From Colius striatus (lineage: Eukaryota > Chordata > Aves > Coliiformes > Coliidae): 64,000 nucleotides of DNA. The notes beneath the pieces were generated by a model. It saw only the letters and a list, made by a program, of their open reading frames with translations. It was not told the DNA's origin and made no database searches. The stretch lies in NCBI RefSeq assembly GCF_028858725.1, contig NC_084759.1, forward strand, positions 96,282,362 to 96,346,361. The letters run 5' to 3'. Position numbers and translations under genes: made by a program. Position 1 is the stretch's first letter. Every line of letters begins with the position of its first letter. Of this stretch, positions 31,898 through 44,200 are shown piece by piece.

Positions 31898-34800
31898 GTG
31901 AGTGGGCGACGGATCGCGTCCTTATCCTCCGTGTACGGCATCTCCTCTCACGCCGTTGCGCCCCGGCGGAGCTCCCCGCGCTGGGGGCGTTGTGCGGGGC
32001 CGCGGCTGCGGCCCGATTCACAGCCCCTCCGCCGCCGCCCGCACCGCGGGGCCCGGGCAGTGTTAGTGGTGGGGGTCGCGGCGGCGCTGCCCCGCTGCAT
32101 GCGGGTGGGCGCCCGGCCCGCCGGGGCCCGCTTTATTGTTCACAGTGTGGGCCGCCGGCCGCGGGCACCGCTCCCCTCTCCGGTGCGGCGGCGCGGGGGT
32201 GGCCCCGCTGGGATGCCCGGGTCTTCGCCGTGGTCCGGCCGCGCGGCTCCGCAGCTGGCCCTGCCGCAGCCAGCCTCACGGAGCGCCGCTCCCGCGCCTA
32301 ACATGTCACCGCCATCCCCCGAGGGGGCTGCGCGCGATCGCTGCGGGATCTGTCGGTTCCCCTCGGAGAGCCCCAGCAGCCGCTGCTGGCCCCGCGCGGG
32401 GAGGGGGCGGCAGCCGCGTCCCTTCGCCGCCGGGTGCTGCTGCCGCTGTGCTGTGGGTGACCGCCACGATACGGGGACGCAGCCGAGGTGTTACTTAGGG
32501 AACACGCACTTCATCAGCGTGTAGCGGGTAAGGGTCGTGTGCTTTCCCCGGCGGGTCACCGGAGACAGGGCACAGCCTGCCTGCCCTGCCCTTGCCGAAG
32601 TTAGGGGCTCCCGACTGATGCACGCAGCCCCGTGGCTTGACGAGAAAAAGCTGGCACAAATGCAGTCTTTTGGTAGAGCTGCAGGAGCGGGTGCGTAATT
32701 CCAGCGTGCTACCACGTTGGACTGGGAAGCGCTGGGAGAACGGACTTTCTGTTCCTCACTGGTCCTTCATTCCCGCTTCCCCCTCTCCGCGGCAGCCAGA
32801 TGACCCTGGGCTAGTCAAAGCTGACTGGAGCTAGGAAATAGGCGGTACTCCTGACTTGTTCATCGTTTTGCTATGTATGAAATTCTGATTAAAAAATGTA
32901 TTGGAATAAATTAGGGGATGCTGAGATCTGTGGAGTGATTACTTGGGTGCCTAATCTATGATTAGAGCATCTTCTACCCTTCCTGTATTGTGAAAACGCT
33001 CTGTCAATTTCAATGACACTTCAGTGTTTTTTATTAAACAAGGGCAAAAGAGACCTCCTTCACCTTAGCTGCAAGAGCCCGAACCGACAAAGAGCAACTT
33101 CCTTCCATGCCTCCTGCTTCGGCAGCTGTTGGAACCCCTCTGCAGAGTCCTTGCTCCCGTCCCTGTGTGGTCCCTGGCTGTCCTTCCCCTGGCAAAAGCT
33201 GCCTTGTTCAGGCGGAGTATTGCTTATCGGATTGCATGTAACGGTTGTCCTTGCTGCTTGCCGATGAGCGTGCATGGATGGGACAGTCCCATGGGATTTC
33301 CAAGTGACCTTGGAAAGTGCTGTGGATTTCTTTCTCAGCTTTTGCCTTAATTGCCCTCATATGCCACGAGCTCTTTGGTCTTTTGGGGACCAATTTATGC
33401 ATAACTCCTGAGAAGTGTCTTAAAATCTGATCATCCCCCTAGGGGTAGTTGTTGCATATATCTGGTAATGGCAGTGAATGTGCTATGGTAGCACCTCCAT
33501 ACTACTTAAGGCAAAATGTGATTTAGGAGTGAGTGGGCAATGGGACTGGTTTTTCCCTTCTGAGCCCTGAAGTGGTGGAGGTGGAAAAAGAATGTGACAT
33601 ACCCCAGGGAACTTGGTTCACCTCTGCTTTGGTTACAGGCGGCTTAGTGCTGCTTCCAACTTTGCCAGTGGGAAGACTTGCTGCCCCAAGTCACATTCTC
33701 TGTGGAGGAAAAGGCTGTTTCCTTCTTAAAAAGCAGGGCAACTTGAAAATGTGATTTTTTTAAAAGGAATTCTTCCAACAGGAGTTTAATCTAGCCTTTT
33801 TGTTATTGTTGCATTAATGGTTCAGTTATGCTTTCCAGTATATCAAAGGCAATGTTCTGAAGTCCCTAAACAAATGCTTGTCATCTTTAATGATAACTGA
33901 CTTTGGGATCTGTCTCTCCATGATCTCAGACAATGCTGACTGTTATCTGCCTTAAGGGAAACAAGATATACTGCTGTATTAAATGGCCTTTGTGTCTCCT
34001 CTGGTTGCTCTGGACCAAAATACAATTTAGTGAATCCCACCTGATGTCTGTCCAGTGATTCATCTGGACTTGCTTGGAAGAGGAAAGACAGTGGTGTTTT
34101 GCTTTTCTTTTCTGTCAGAGATGATTATGCTGTGTGGCCATGCACATTGGAAAAACCTCGTGAGACATCACTGCGTGGAAAGGGGGAAAAACCCCACATT
34201 TATCTAATACCAGAGCTCTGTGTTTCTCAGATGAAGTTCTTGTGCTGTAGTGAGGAGCATGGTATAAATAGCAATGCTAGGTTTTAGCCACTGAATTCAA
34301 AGTTATGGTTTCCACAGCAACCGGCACTCAGGCCTTCATTTATGTATGTAATGTTTCCCCCTTTTAATAAAGTAAAAGAAAAAAAATCTGGCTTTTGGTG
34401 TTGTGTTGTGTCCAATCCTCCTCTGCAAACACCCCACACTCATTCTTCATACTCTGCTTTTGAACACCCGCCTCTGCTTTCCTTCTCCCAATGGCAATTG
34501 TCTTGCTCCATTCCCAGCTCCATGCTTCTTGTTGCCTTCTCCTGGGCCAGTTGCTCAAGTCTCTGTACCAGATCTCAGCCTGTCCACCATGTTAATTGGT
34601 CTTCTGAGACCTCCTTTTGTAACCAGTGTTTGCTTCTGGCTGTGCCTGCAATGTGATAAGCACCACAGAAACACTAGGAGAAACAGCTCTCCTTTGAATT
34701 CTTGGCGTATCACTCAAACACTCACCTGTGTTTCCCCTCCCTCTTACCTGAAGGATCCTTGTCTTGATGGTAGGTAGGTGCACATGCTGTCCTGACTCTT

Positions 34801-35779
34801 GCTCAAGTCTCTCCCCTTGATGCTTAAAGGAGATGCAGAGAGAGAACCGTGCCCTGGGTGGCAGGCTGTGAGATGTGCCCTTCCTATATGAAAATCAGGA
34901 TGCAGTGATTGTTTTTAAAAATGTTTGTCACACAAATGTGCAGCGTTGCTAAAGTGTTTTCATTTATAGCCAGGGGGTTGATGCATCTACATGGCTGTGT
35001 CCAAGTTACAGTTTCCAAAGCAACTGGAGCTTTGTATCTTGGAAGACTGTTAACTAAAGCATGAAACATCACATCAAATTTTCCTTTCTTAAATTCTATA
35101 ATTTTAGCTACTGTTAAAAATGCAGCTGTGTTTATCTGAGAACATATTTAAAAACCTTGAATGACCAAACAGATCTCCAGATATATACCTCTATGATGAG
35201 AATAAGAATGGGAAACTTTATCCCCCAAAGTAATTATCCTTAGAGTTACAGCATAAGGCACTTCAGTAAAAAACCAACCAAGCAAAACCCAACAAAACCC
35301 CAACAACAACAACAAAAGAATGAAATGGAAGTGCCATGTCATCTGTATCTCTAACCAGAACTAATGACAAAAGTGCAATCTGGCAAAGTGGAGTGAAAAG
35401 GCTGATGTTGGCTGAAAGCAAACAGCAAGTGAAGGATTCCCATGGCTGGAGAGGTGATCCTAACAAGGAAGGGGATTCAAGATCCTCTGGATGTGGGAGC
35501 AGTTGGGCTGGCTGTGGTGCCAGAGGCTGGTGTGATATAATTTTTTTCTTTCCTTTTCTTTCCCTTCTCATTTGGCTGCTGCTTCTTGTGAAACTGGATC
35601 CCTCTTGGAGTGTTTCACAGATGCTCTTCCTCTGAGCAGTAGCGCTCAGGGCCTTTGTCATCAAAACAGGTCACTTGCCCATTATAACTCAATTTGAGCC
35701 AATATTACTTTAAAAAAAGTGGATATATCTGTATTTTAGGTTTTCTTCTTACTCTGTGAAGAATTTTATCAAGCATAGG

Positions 35780-36115
35780 CATGTCATTTCCTTTCAAATA
35801 GCCCTACTGGATACTCAAATTGGTTTGAGCAATGATGCTATAAAATGGTTTGTAGCTTACCTGTATCTCAGCCAGGAGGCTTTAAGTGTAAAAAGGCATT
35901 ACAAAGAGAGTGTCCCAGGGGTCTTCCTTTCTATTTTTGTTGGTAACTTTCCAGCTCAATATTTTTCTTTTTATATATAGTTTGTTCCATTGATGTTGCC
36001 GCCTATAATAGCGTTGTCAGCAGCCTATGGTTTTTGCTTAATAAAATGGAGGAATGATTCTTTTCCTACAAGATGCTTTTTAAATGAAACTCAAACCCAA
36101 ACTTTGTTCTCTTTG
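35780..36115 (+). mobile_element. Ancient L2/CR1-like LINE reverse-transcriptase relic
   Basis: In one open frame (35756-35980) the translation contains GLSNDAIKWFVAYL, then SQEALSVK, then SVPGVFLSIFVGNFP. These align in order with the L2/CR1-clade RT region (GLS-x-x-AIKWF-x-x-YLS, V-K, GVPQGS-x-L-x-PLLFSIF-x-NDLP). A second short frame further on has LNETQTQTLF, like the LN-x-x-KTQ-x-LF segment that follows the FADD motif. The FADD motif itself is lost and the Q of VPQG is gone, so it is dead. The match is by pattern memory only. Confidence 0.6.
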
Positions 36116-39100
36116 GTGTGCTGCCCAGAGTACAGAAACAAAATGATTGAAACAGCATCTGGCAAGGGCTAGAAGTGAGTTGTAATACCTTGAACTTCTC
36201 CCTGGGTCACTTTGAGCAAAGGTAGGGATTTTGTTTTCTCTGTAGTCAGCCCAACCTTTGTGATATGGCACAGACCAAGAAAGGATTTTAGCTTCTACGC
36301 CTAGCACATGGGAGCAAGCTGTTGCTGAGTAGTTGTAACCTACCTCCATTGCTTCCGTGGCAGGCGATGTTGCCTGCTGGGTGGTGAGGCAGAGAAAGCT
36401 GGTAACAAGCTGGGAGAAAAGCCAGATTCTTTGCTGGAATAGCTACCCGTTTATTTTTCTGCATGCTCAGAAAGTGCCAGTGTGTACTGTGCTATCAACT
36501 TAATTGTCTAAGCCTTTCTAAGTGAAGGTACCAATGCTGAGGTGCAACGTTGCATAAATGTGTCTATCTTGGCAGTGGGATGCTTAGTTTTACTTTTCTT
36601 CAGTGCACGATATACACACACCTTCTTCTTGACCTTCTCTGTTAATTTCGGTGTATCAAACCAGGTCTTCTAAAGGAGCCAGGGATTTGAGAGTTGGAAA
36701 AAGATACCTAATCCATTAACATTAAAGTAGACTTATTTTAAGAATGTCTTCCCTTGGAAGAGCAGGCAGTGAGTAAGGGTGGCGGGAAGGTCTTGTATTC
36801 TTAACCATGTGTTCTGGTGTGTCACCACAGCTCTTCAGTCCACCTGGGAATGTACAGGTGTAGTGCCTGACCAGCTGCTTCTGTGGTAACCATTGCTGAG
36901 GGAGTGATCTAACAAGGCTGCAGTTGGCTGGATTGTTGCTCCCATCTTGTATGTCTTCTACCTGGGAGGTCTCCCATGCAGTTTGGGTAAACACTTGGCT
37001 TCAAAAAGCCAGATGGAGGACAAGGGGGTTAAGATCAAAGATGAAAGAAGTTATTATTTATGCCTCAGAGATGAGAAGAGACAGTCTGGTCCAAAGTGTT
37101 GGATGTCACACTTTTAGAAGAATAGCTTATGAAGTATTCTGTTTGTGGTTTGTTTTGTTTTGGGTTTTTTTTCCCCCTCAGAAACCTTTTTTTTGGTTTT
37201 CAAAAAACATTTTAAAAGTTCAACTCTTTCAACCTAGGGAAGGTAGCCACTTTTGGCTGGAGCTTTGTGCTTGCTGAAAACAATCATTTTACCTTACAGT
37301 TGGAAACATTTCTTCTAGTAGCAGGAAATTCTGTATTTTGAATTTTGCAGCCCAGGCTGCAATAACACAAACACTCGTAACACCCTTGGTCACAGTTGTC
37401 TTGGGCGTGAGGGAATTCTCTAGTGCTTCACATTATTCAGCATGTCTTTATGTCTAATTGTTTTTCTCCTTCGTATGCTCTGTTCCTAAGATTAGTACAG
37501 TTTTCTTCCTCATGGATAAATAATTTAAGCACCTGAACTGATTAAATGCGTGCATCTGAGCTCAGAACAATCACAACTTTTTTTCTAAAATTTGATGCAA
37601 AGACTGAGTTTTCTGAAGAAGATTCAAAGCAACTGAAAATAGCTTCATCACAGAAACATCAAGCGTAACTTGAAAATTATTGCTATCATGTCACGGGTTC
37701 GGCAGTGTACATTTGCCTTCCCATTAGCGACGTCTCATTGAACAATCAAGGGTTTATTGACAACTCGTTTACTTTGCCTAATTGTATGACTTGCTGGAGG
37801 GCAGGACTGTCCTTCCCTTTGCAAAATGATGGCAAAGACTCTGATGCAAAGTGGGTCTGTGTGGCATAGTGACTTGATTGTCCTCAGGAAACGCTCTCCA
37901 GCAGAGCAAAGTTGACTGCAGGAGGTTTGAGGCAACTTCCAATGGTGGATTTGACTGTGCGTTACATCCACTGTGCCCGTTACCTGGCATGGCATAGGAA
38001 GATGCCAAGGTTCCTTGTGCTAAATTTGATGTCCCTGTTAAGTGACAGGGCTTGTGGTGGATGGCTGGCTGCTCCACAAAGTCTGGTCTCAGTTCAGTGG
38101 TGCCAGGAACAGCAGCTCAGAGCTGACAACAATCAGTGCTGGTGTAGGAGAGGTTTAAGAGCCAGGTGCTGTCAAGTTCCCCCTTTGCTGTTGCTTTTCC
38201 TGCTGCTGTGGGCTCATCTGAGGGCTCATGCGAAACCTTTGAGCTGGTAGAGGCAGATGTGTCTCTTGCCAGATAGGGTAGAAAGGCTGTAGCAGTGCTT
38301 CCTATCTGGAAAAGTCCTTTCTTCTAATTTTCTTTCCAAAATGTCTTTTCAAAGATGAACATTTCTCCTGCTTTCCCCATGTAAAGCCGTACACGCTTCA
38401 CAGCTGCCTTTGGAGACCTGCAACCCCAAACAACTACCTAAGGGAAGAAGTATTTTTCCCTAATGTGAGAGCCATCTCATCCTGTGTCTTTATCAGTCAG
38501 TGCTTTGCCTTTTCATCTCAGGCTGGCTGACAATAGCACTTTCAGCTGACTGGAGTTTCCTCTCCCTTTGTTGTAAAAAATACTCTTAGGAGCTACTTTT
38601 ACAGAGCAACTGCATATCTGTAGGCTAAAGTTAAACCACAGCTGGAAAACATCTCTCATCTCTCACTCAAAACATCTTCTATCTAGAGATTTAAAACCTC
38701 ATGCCAGGAATCTGTGGCCTAATACTTTGCTCCTGATTTCCTGCTGTATCAGCTCACAAGAACATGAATACCTTGATTGCCTGTATCTTATCTGTCTATA
38801 TTTGTTGAGGAAAATGGGAAGAAAACTTGTGCTGTTATGGAAATTTCGCTTTGTGTTTTGACCCTCTGCCCTGTATGGGGTGTTTTTTGTGTGTGTACAA
38901 TAACCTATCTGACCATCTGTATTTGTCATCACAGTAGCCCTCCATCTGGCTTTGCATCCTCCCTGATAAGCAACACTCAGTGAGGCACCAGGCTTTCAGC
39001 AAACCAAGGCAGTTCCTGCATGGATCCAGTTACTGCTTGTCAGTTGGACCCATCCACCCACCACTGTGGCAGCAGTGGGGTTTTTTGTCGTGTTAGGGTT

Positions 39101-41249
39101 TTTTGCCTTTTTCTTTTTCCTTGTTTCAAATTGCCCATGTCTGTTAGGGTTAATTTCCTTTGCTTCTTTTAAAGCAAATCCTGTGCCTGGCATGGTTTGG
39201 GGACAGATGTGGCTTTGCTCATTAACCCCAGGCAGGCTTCTGACTGCTTCCCACCTGACTTCAGCTCTTGCCATCCTCATCTCAAAGTCTTTCCTCTCTC
39301 CTGTTTAGCACCTCCTCCTACTCCAGCACCACTTGATCTCTTGGGCTGTGGAGACCCCTAAACTTTGACAGCTCCCTGTCAGCTATTCCTTCCCGGTGAA
39401 TGGCCTTGTGATGGAGCTGGACTTTCTGTGCTGTGCTCCACTACTCAGTCCCACCACTGTCCTCTCTGCTGGTGCTTTGCACATAACTTGCTGCTGTTAA
39501 TCACCAGTGAAGTCTTGGGCAACACAGTCCCAGCTAATGCTCAAGCAGGGTTCAGTTTGGTTGCATCAACTCCTCATCTCTGCCTATCAAAAGCATGTCT
39601 TAAAACCTTAAGGGAGTACTGCTTTCTAACCACCTGATGAGTTCCTGCAGAGTTTCAGTGCTGAAACTTTTATGAAAGGCTTAATTCATGCCCTAACTGC
39701 ACTTCTGTCCGCACCTGCATAATTTGCAGGAGGCCTCCATTTGTAGCTTGTTATTAATCATGGACCTTCTCTAGAGTTTTTGCAGATGTCTGTCCAACGC
39801 GATTGAAGAGGCACATTTAACACTCTTCTCCACTGACTGTGTGACAGGTGATTTGCTGAACCATAGTAAAAAATAAATAAATGCAGAAAGCCCTGACTTG
39901 AGTTAATTTTTCCAGTTGCTATCGTGTCATTTTATTGTTATACTATTAAGAGGTGACAGTGAGTTTTGACCTAAAGGGTCTGATACTTGCTGTGCAAGGA
40001 GATGGAGAGTTGTTACAGTGACGAAGCAGCGTGACAGCTACTGATACTTAACTTTTTCAACTTGGGTGCAAAAAAAGCATCTTCCCTAAAGAGACTTGAC
40101 TTCCCTGCACTATTAGCCAAGACCAGGTGAGGGAGGAAAAATGCAAAACAGTGCAGAAAGTGCAGAAACTGGATGATGCAGGAAATGTTTTGGGTTGAGG
40201 CTGTAGCATATGCACTTTTTTAGCAGCTCTGCTTAAGTCACTTCTTGGCTGCTCAGATACAGCTGAAGCAAAAGAGCCCCAGAAGAATTTCTGCCAACAT
40301 TACTGCCCCTGGTGCCCAAGCTGCTTCCTTCCAGATGAACCAAAGGTTTTCAGCCTGGCTCTCTCTTATGTTGTGCATCTGTGGGAGCTGGGACAGGTAA
40401 GACATGAGCTAGCTGTGATGATTTCAGATTCAGGAGGAAACTCCAGGAGCAGTTGAGGCTAGGCAGATGCTGTGCTTGTTTAGCCCGTGGGAAAAGCTTC
40501 CCAGACCCTAACTAGTACTGACATCTGCTTGTTTCTGGGGTGAAGGGTGCAGGAGGTGCTTTAGGGACCAACTGATTGCTCGGGGCCATGCATTTCCATG
40601 TTACTTAGCATTTTGGAGAGCCATTTTGGCAGGATTGTCTCTGTAACACTAACCAAGAAGAAAGACTATCAGCCTTAAGTGACCTTTTTCTTTAAGAATA
40701 TTTATCTTATTTTGCTTGTAGACTTTAATGGACCTGTGTAAAAATTTTCAAGACTTGCTAATGGAGGGATGATGTTGAAGCATAGTGTGGTTATATGGAG
40801 TGTAGCAAGAGAAAAACCTATCCTGAAGACTCAGCATGTGATGGTGAGAAAACCTGTTGCACTGCTACAGCAGAGGAGGACAAATGTAGCTTCCATTTAC
40901 TCTGTGCTTAAAAATGTACATGGAGTGTAAATCCTGCAATGTTTACTTGTCCTTTGCTTGGTCATCATTGTTTTCTTGGAAAGTCCCACCAATTGTATTA
41001 ACTTAATGGCAGATCTGCTAATGAAGTCAATGGGTTCAGGATTTCACCCTGTGACACTGAAAACTGTTTATTCTGTTGCTATAGGCTGAGGGGTTATAAA
41101 AATGTGATTACTTCGTGCTGTCAGTTTGCAAAAGGGCAGTTGTGAGTAAGGAAACCTGAGCTGACAGAATTACCTGCCAAAATAATTAAGTGCATAGCTA
41201 AATGGATATAAAACGACCAGACAAGTAAATTGCTTCTGTACAAATAGCC

Positions 41250-41280
41250 TTTTCTCTTCTTTCTTTCTTTTTTTTTTTTT
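41250..41280 (+). repeat. Pyrimidine / poly-T tract
   Basis: CTTTTCTCTTC then (TTTC)n then a 12-15 nt T run. This is simple sequence. On the other strand it is an A-rich tract, but no retrogene body is attached that I recognise. Confidence 0.8.
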
Positions 41281-44200
41281 GAGGCTTGCTGAAGTGTAAA
41301 GATTTTTTGTGAAAATAAGGTGAGCAATTAGTATTAATTGATTTGGTTTTTAATATTGGTTGGGATGAACTTACTCAACATTAGCATGGAAATGTATGCA
41401 ATTTCAGGAGAAATTGATTGCATTTCATTTCTTCCATGTGTAGCTTTCCCTTAAACTGCTAATGAAAGTTCTGTAACTGATGAGCAGAATGTTTCATTAA
41501 ATGTGTGCTCAGCTTAGGGTAGTTAACTAAGTATCTTTTTGGGATCTCTTTTCCTTGATAGGCCTCTCCTTTGCTGGGTGTACAGTCTTGGATTTGCTTT
41601 TTTTCTATGTTTTTAAAAGACGTAAGTGGAGATAGTAAGTCTTTTGTGTCTATTCCTACATACCTCTTCAGAAACGATTTTGCACAGAAAGGTTGGGGTT
41701 TTTTTGTGTGTGTTTTGCCTTTGGTAGCAATTACTGCTGCTTGCAGTTGTGGCTTCCAGTTCAGAACAAAGCTGTTTTGTGTGCCTAGCCAGTAATAATT
41801 GTTGACAGTTGATAATTTTTTGAGACCTCTCATTGTGGCTGGGATTTGAATTATACCAACTGCTGCTGAACCCAAATTATAGGTTTTTAATTTTAGCTTC
41901 AGGGCTCCCACGCTGGAATGTTCTCTTTCCTCTGGTAATAAACAAAAAAAAAACCGTCAGTGCTAAAGGTCTTTTCTAAACCTACCAAGTAAGACACAGA
42001 ACTGAAGTATTGGAAAGACTGCCTAAATTTCTATTCTTACCCTTGTCTGCTCTCAGACTTTCTTGGTAACACCTAGTTATCACCTCCCATGAGGCAGTTA
42101 AACTTGTTCTCTGCATGTTTAAATCTGCAATATATATGTTAGGTGGAATATATTGAGTAAGAGTGGAATTGCTGGGAACTCTGCACGTCTAGTTAGTGAT
42201 GCAGCTCATGGACCACAAGCCATGTAGAACCTAGCCTGAGCAGCTGGAAACAGAGGGCAGCTGCTGCGCTGGACAAGGGCAGCTCGATGAGGAGCCTCCC
42301 CCCGGGCTGGGGTTGCTCCCCATGCCTGCACCAGCAACCAAAAGTTCCTGCTGTAGACAATCTTTCTTGCTTACAGCTTTGAATGAAGTAACTGATGTTA
42401 CCTGGGCATTTTCCAATTTATTTTCTTGGTTAACTTTTTCATGAGTCGGATGGTATGAAAATGAATATGTCATTAACCAATGTCCAGGAATGCTGTTTGC
42501 TCAGAAGTGAGTAGGAGATTAAGTAATGAGTTAATTGTGATTATTCTGCTGGAATTCTCCTAATGTGCATAGACACAAGGAATGTATCCTTTCTGAAAGG
42601 GTTGTGTCTGGGGCTCACTTACGTAGGGGTGTGAGAAGGTGTCTGAATTGTGTTTCTCTGAAGAATTATTTTTTGGCAGTTCACATTGTTATCTCTGTTT
42701 CCCAAATTAAAACAGTTTAGCTTTCAGCATTGAATTGACCTGAAATTTTTACTTCTGCATGTGGGAATTGTTGGCAAAATATGATTTTAGGGAAGTGTTC
42801 TTTTTGCATCACAGGAAGGCTCAAGAAACTTGTGAGACTTGTCACTTGAGTCTGTAAGGAGGTAGCTGCCGAGGCAAGAACATTTAGCGTTGTTAATCGG
42901 GTACATATCATCCATATCAGAAATATGTTACGTGCAAAGCTTGTGATGGAGCAAGGGAAGGCCTGGATGGTATTGGCCAGCATTCATCAGTTTAGATGAC
43001 CAGATCCATGGGTGGAGTTTGTTTGGTTTTTATTTTTTTGGTGCCTTGGGTCAGGAATGAATTAATTTTGATGTTAAAAACTTGGGCATAGGAGCAGTGG
43101 GGCCATTCATGGCTTTCCGAGGACAACCACTGAAGCATATGACTTAGTGGTTCACTAATTACATTACTCATTTCAGCTTGCTTGAGCCATCTGTGGTTAA
43201 CACACTGCTGGCTCTGTACCACGGTGTTAAGGTCTGATGGCTGTAGGTGTTGCTCAAAAGAAAAGCTGGGCTTCATCTCTCTGCCAGACCCCTACAAATG
43301 GATGCCTTTCGACAAAGAGGTGTGGGACAAGTCTCCAAATATGAAGTGCTCCAAGTTCCTAGGAACAAGCTGGGTGTGGAAAAAAAAAAAAGCAATGCTT
43401 ATAAAGTGTTAGGACTTCAAAAACTGGTGGTTTTCTGAGGAAAAACGGTATCTTTTCTGTATCTCTTTGTTGGCAGACAAAACTCTATCTTGTGTGCAAG
43501 TGTGCCTAGCCCCTACCAGCTGTGGGAAAGTGGAGGGAGTGAAGGATGGGGAACAAAATGCAGCAGTGAAACACAGGAAAGCTGCTATGGGAACCCTCTG
43601 GTATAAAAGACCCTGAGAAAGTGCCATTAGTATCAGCTGTGGGGGGTGTGTGTGGTGTGTGAATTTCTTGGAAATTGTGGATGGATAATCTATAAATGAG
43701 GTCTTCTGAAATGACAAAAACCTCCCTTGCTGTACCTTGGTTTCCATCTATGTTAAATTAGAAAACACGCTCTGTTTTTAACAAAGCAGACTTTGTTAGA
43801 AAGAAAACCTGTGAGTCTGGTTGCCCTTAAGCCAAGATTAAAATGTACTCATTTGGTATTTGGATGCAGTTATGAAGCCAAATGCTTGACTTAACTGAGG
43901 GATCCCACGTGTCATCCCCTTTGCTTACCTTTTCTCCTCATTGTGAGGTGAAATCTGCCCTGATGTCCTCCACTTGTGACCTTATCTGGGAGTGAAAGAG
44001 ACTGGGGGACAGTGAGGAGGCATATGGAGAATGTAATGAATCTCAACTGTTGGTCCATTCCCACAGATCCTTCTCTGGTGGATCAGTGTGATTGTGGCTT
44101 CTGTGAATGGAGTCCTAAAATGCTGGAGGGCTTCCCCTGGCTTTGCACAGGTCTGTGTAGAGCAGGTGTGTCAGGCCAAGGAGCAGGAGAGGCAGCAGCA

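Larger units (their letters stand above)
31260..32480. promoter_or_regulatory. TIAM1: CpG island, putative TIAM1 promoter
   Basis: About 1.2 kb of very dense CpG sequence with sharp edges. It contains CCAAT motifs (31351-31355; inverted at 31653-31657 and 31768-31772), a CACATTCC-like TEAD site at 31608-31614, a CATTGT SOX-like core at 31596-31601, a YY1-like AATATGGCAGC near 31750 and no TATA box. The TIAM1 assignment rests on recalled synteny: TIAM1 lies beside SOD1 and is divergent from it in human. It does not rest on coding sequence. Confidence 0.65.

Noticed and set aside
31112-32524. A 470-codon plus-strand open frame and a 268-codon minus-strand frame across the CpG island
   Set aside because: GC-rich islands lack stop codons by composition. 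The translations are low-complexity Pro/Arg/Ala/Gly, and the plus frame runs through a strong splice donor. No protein family was recognised.
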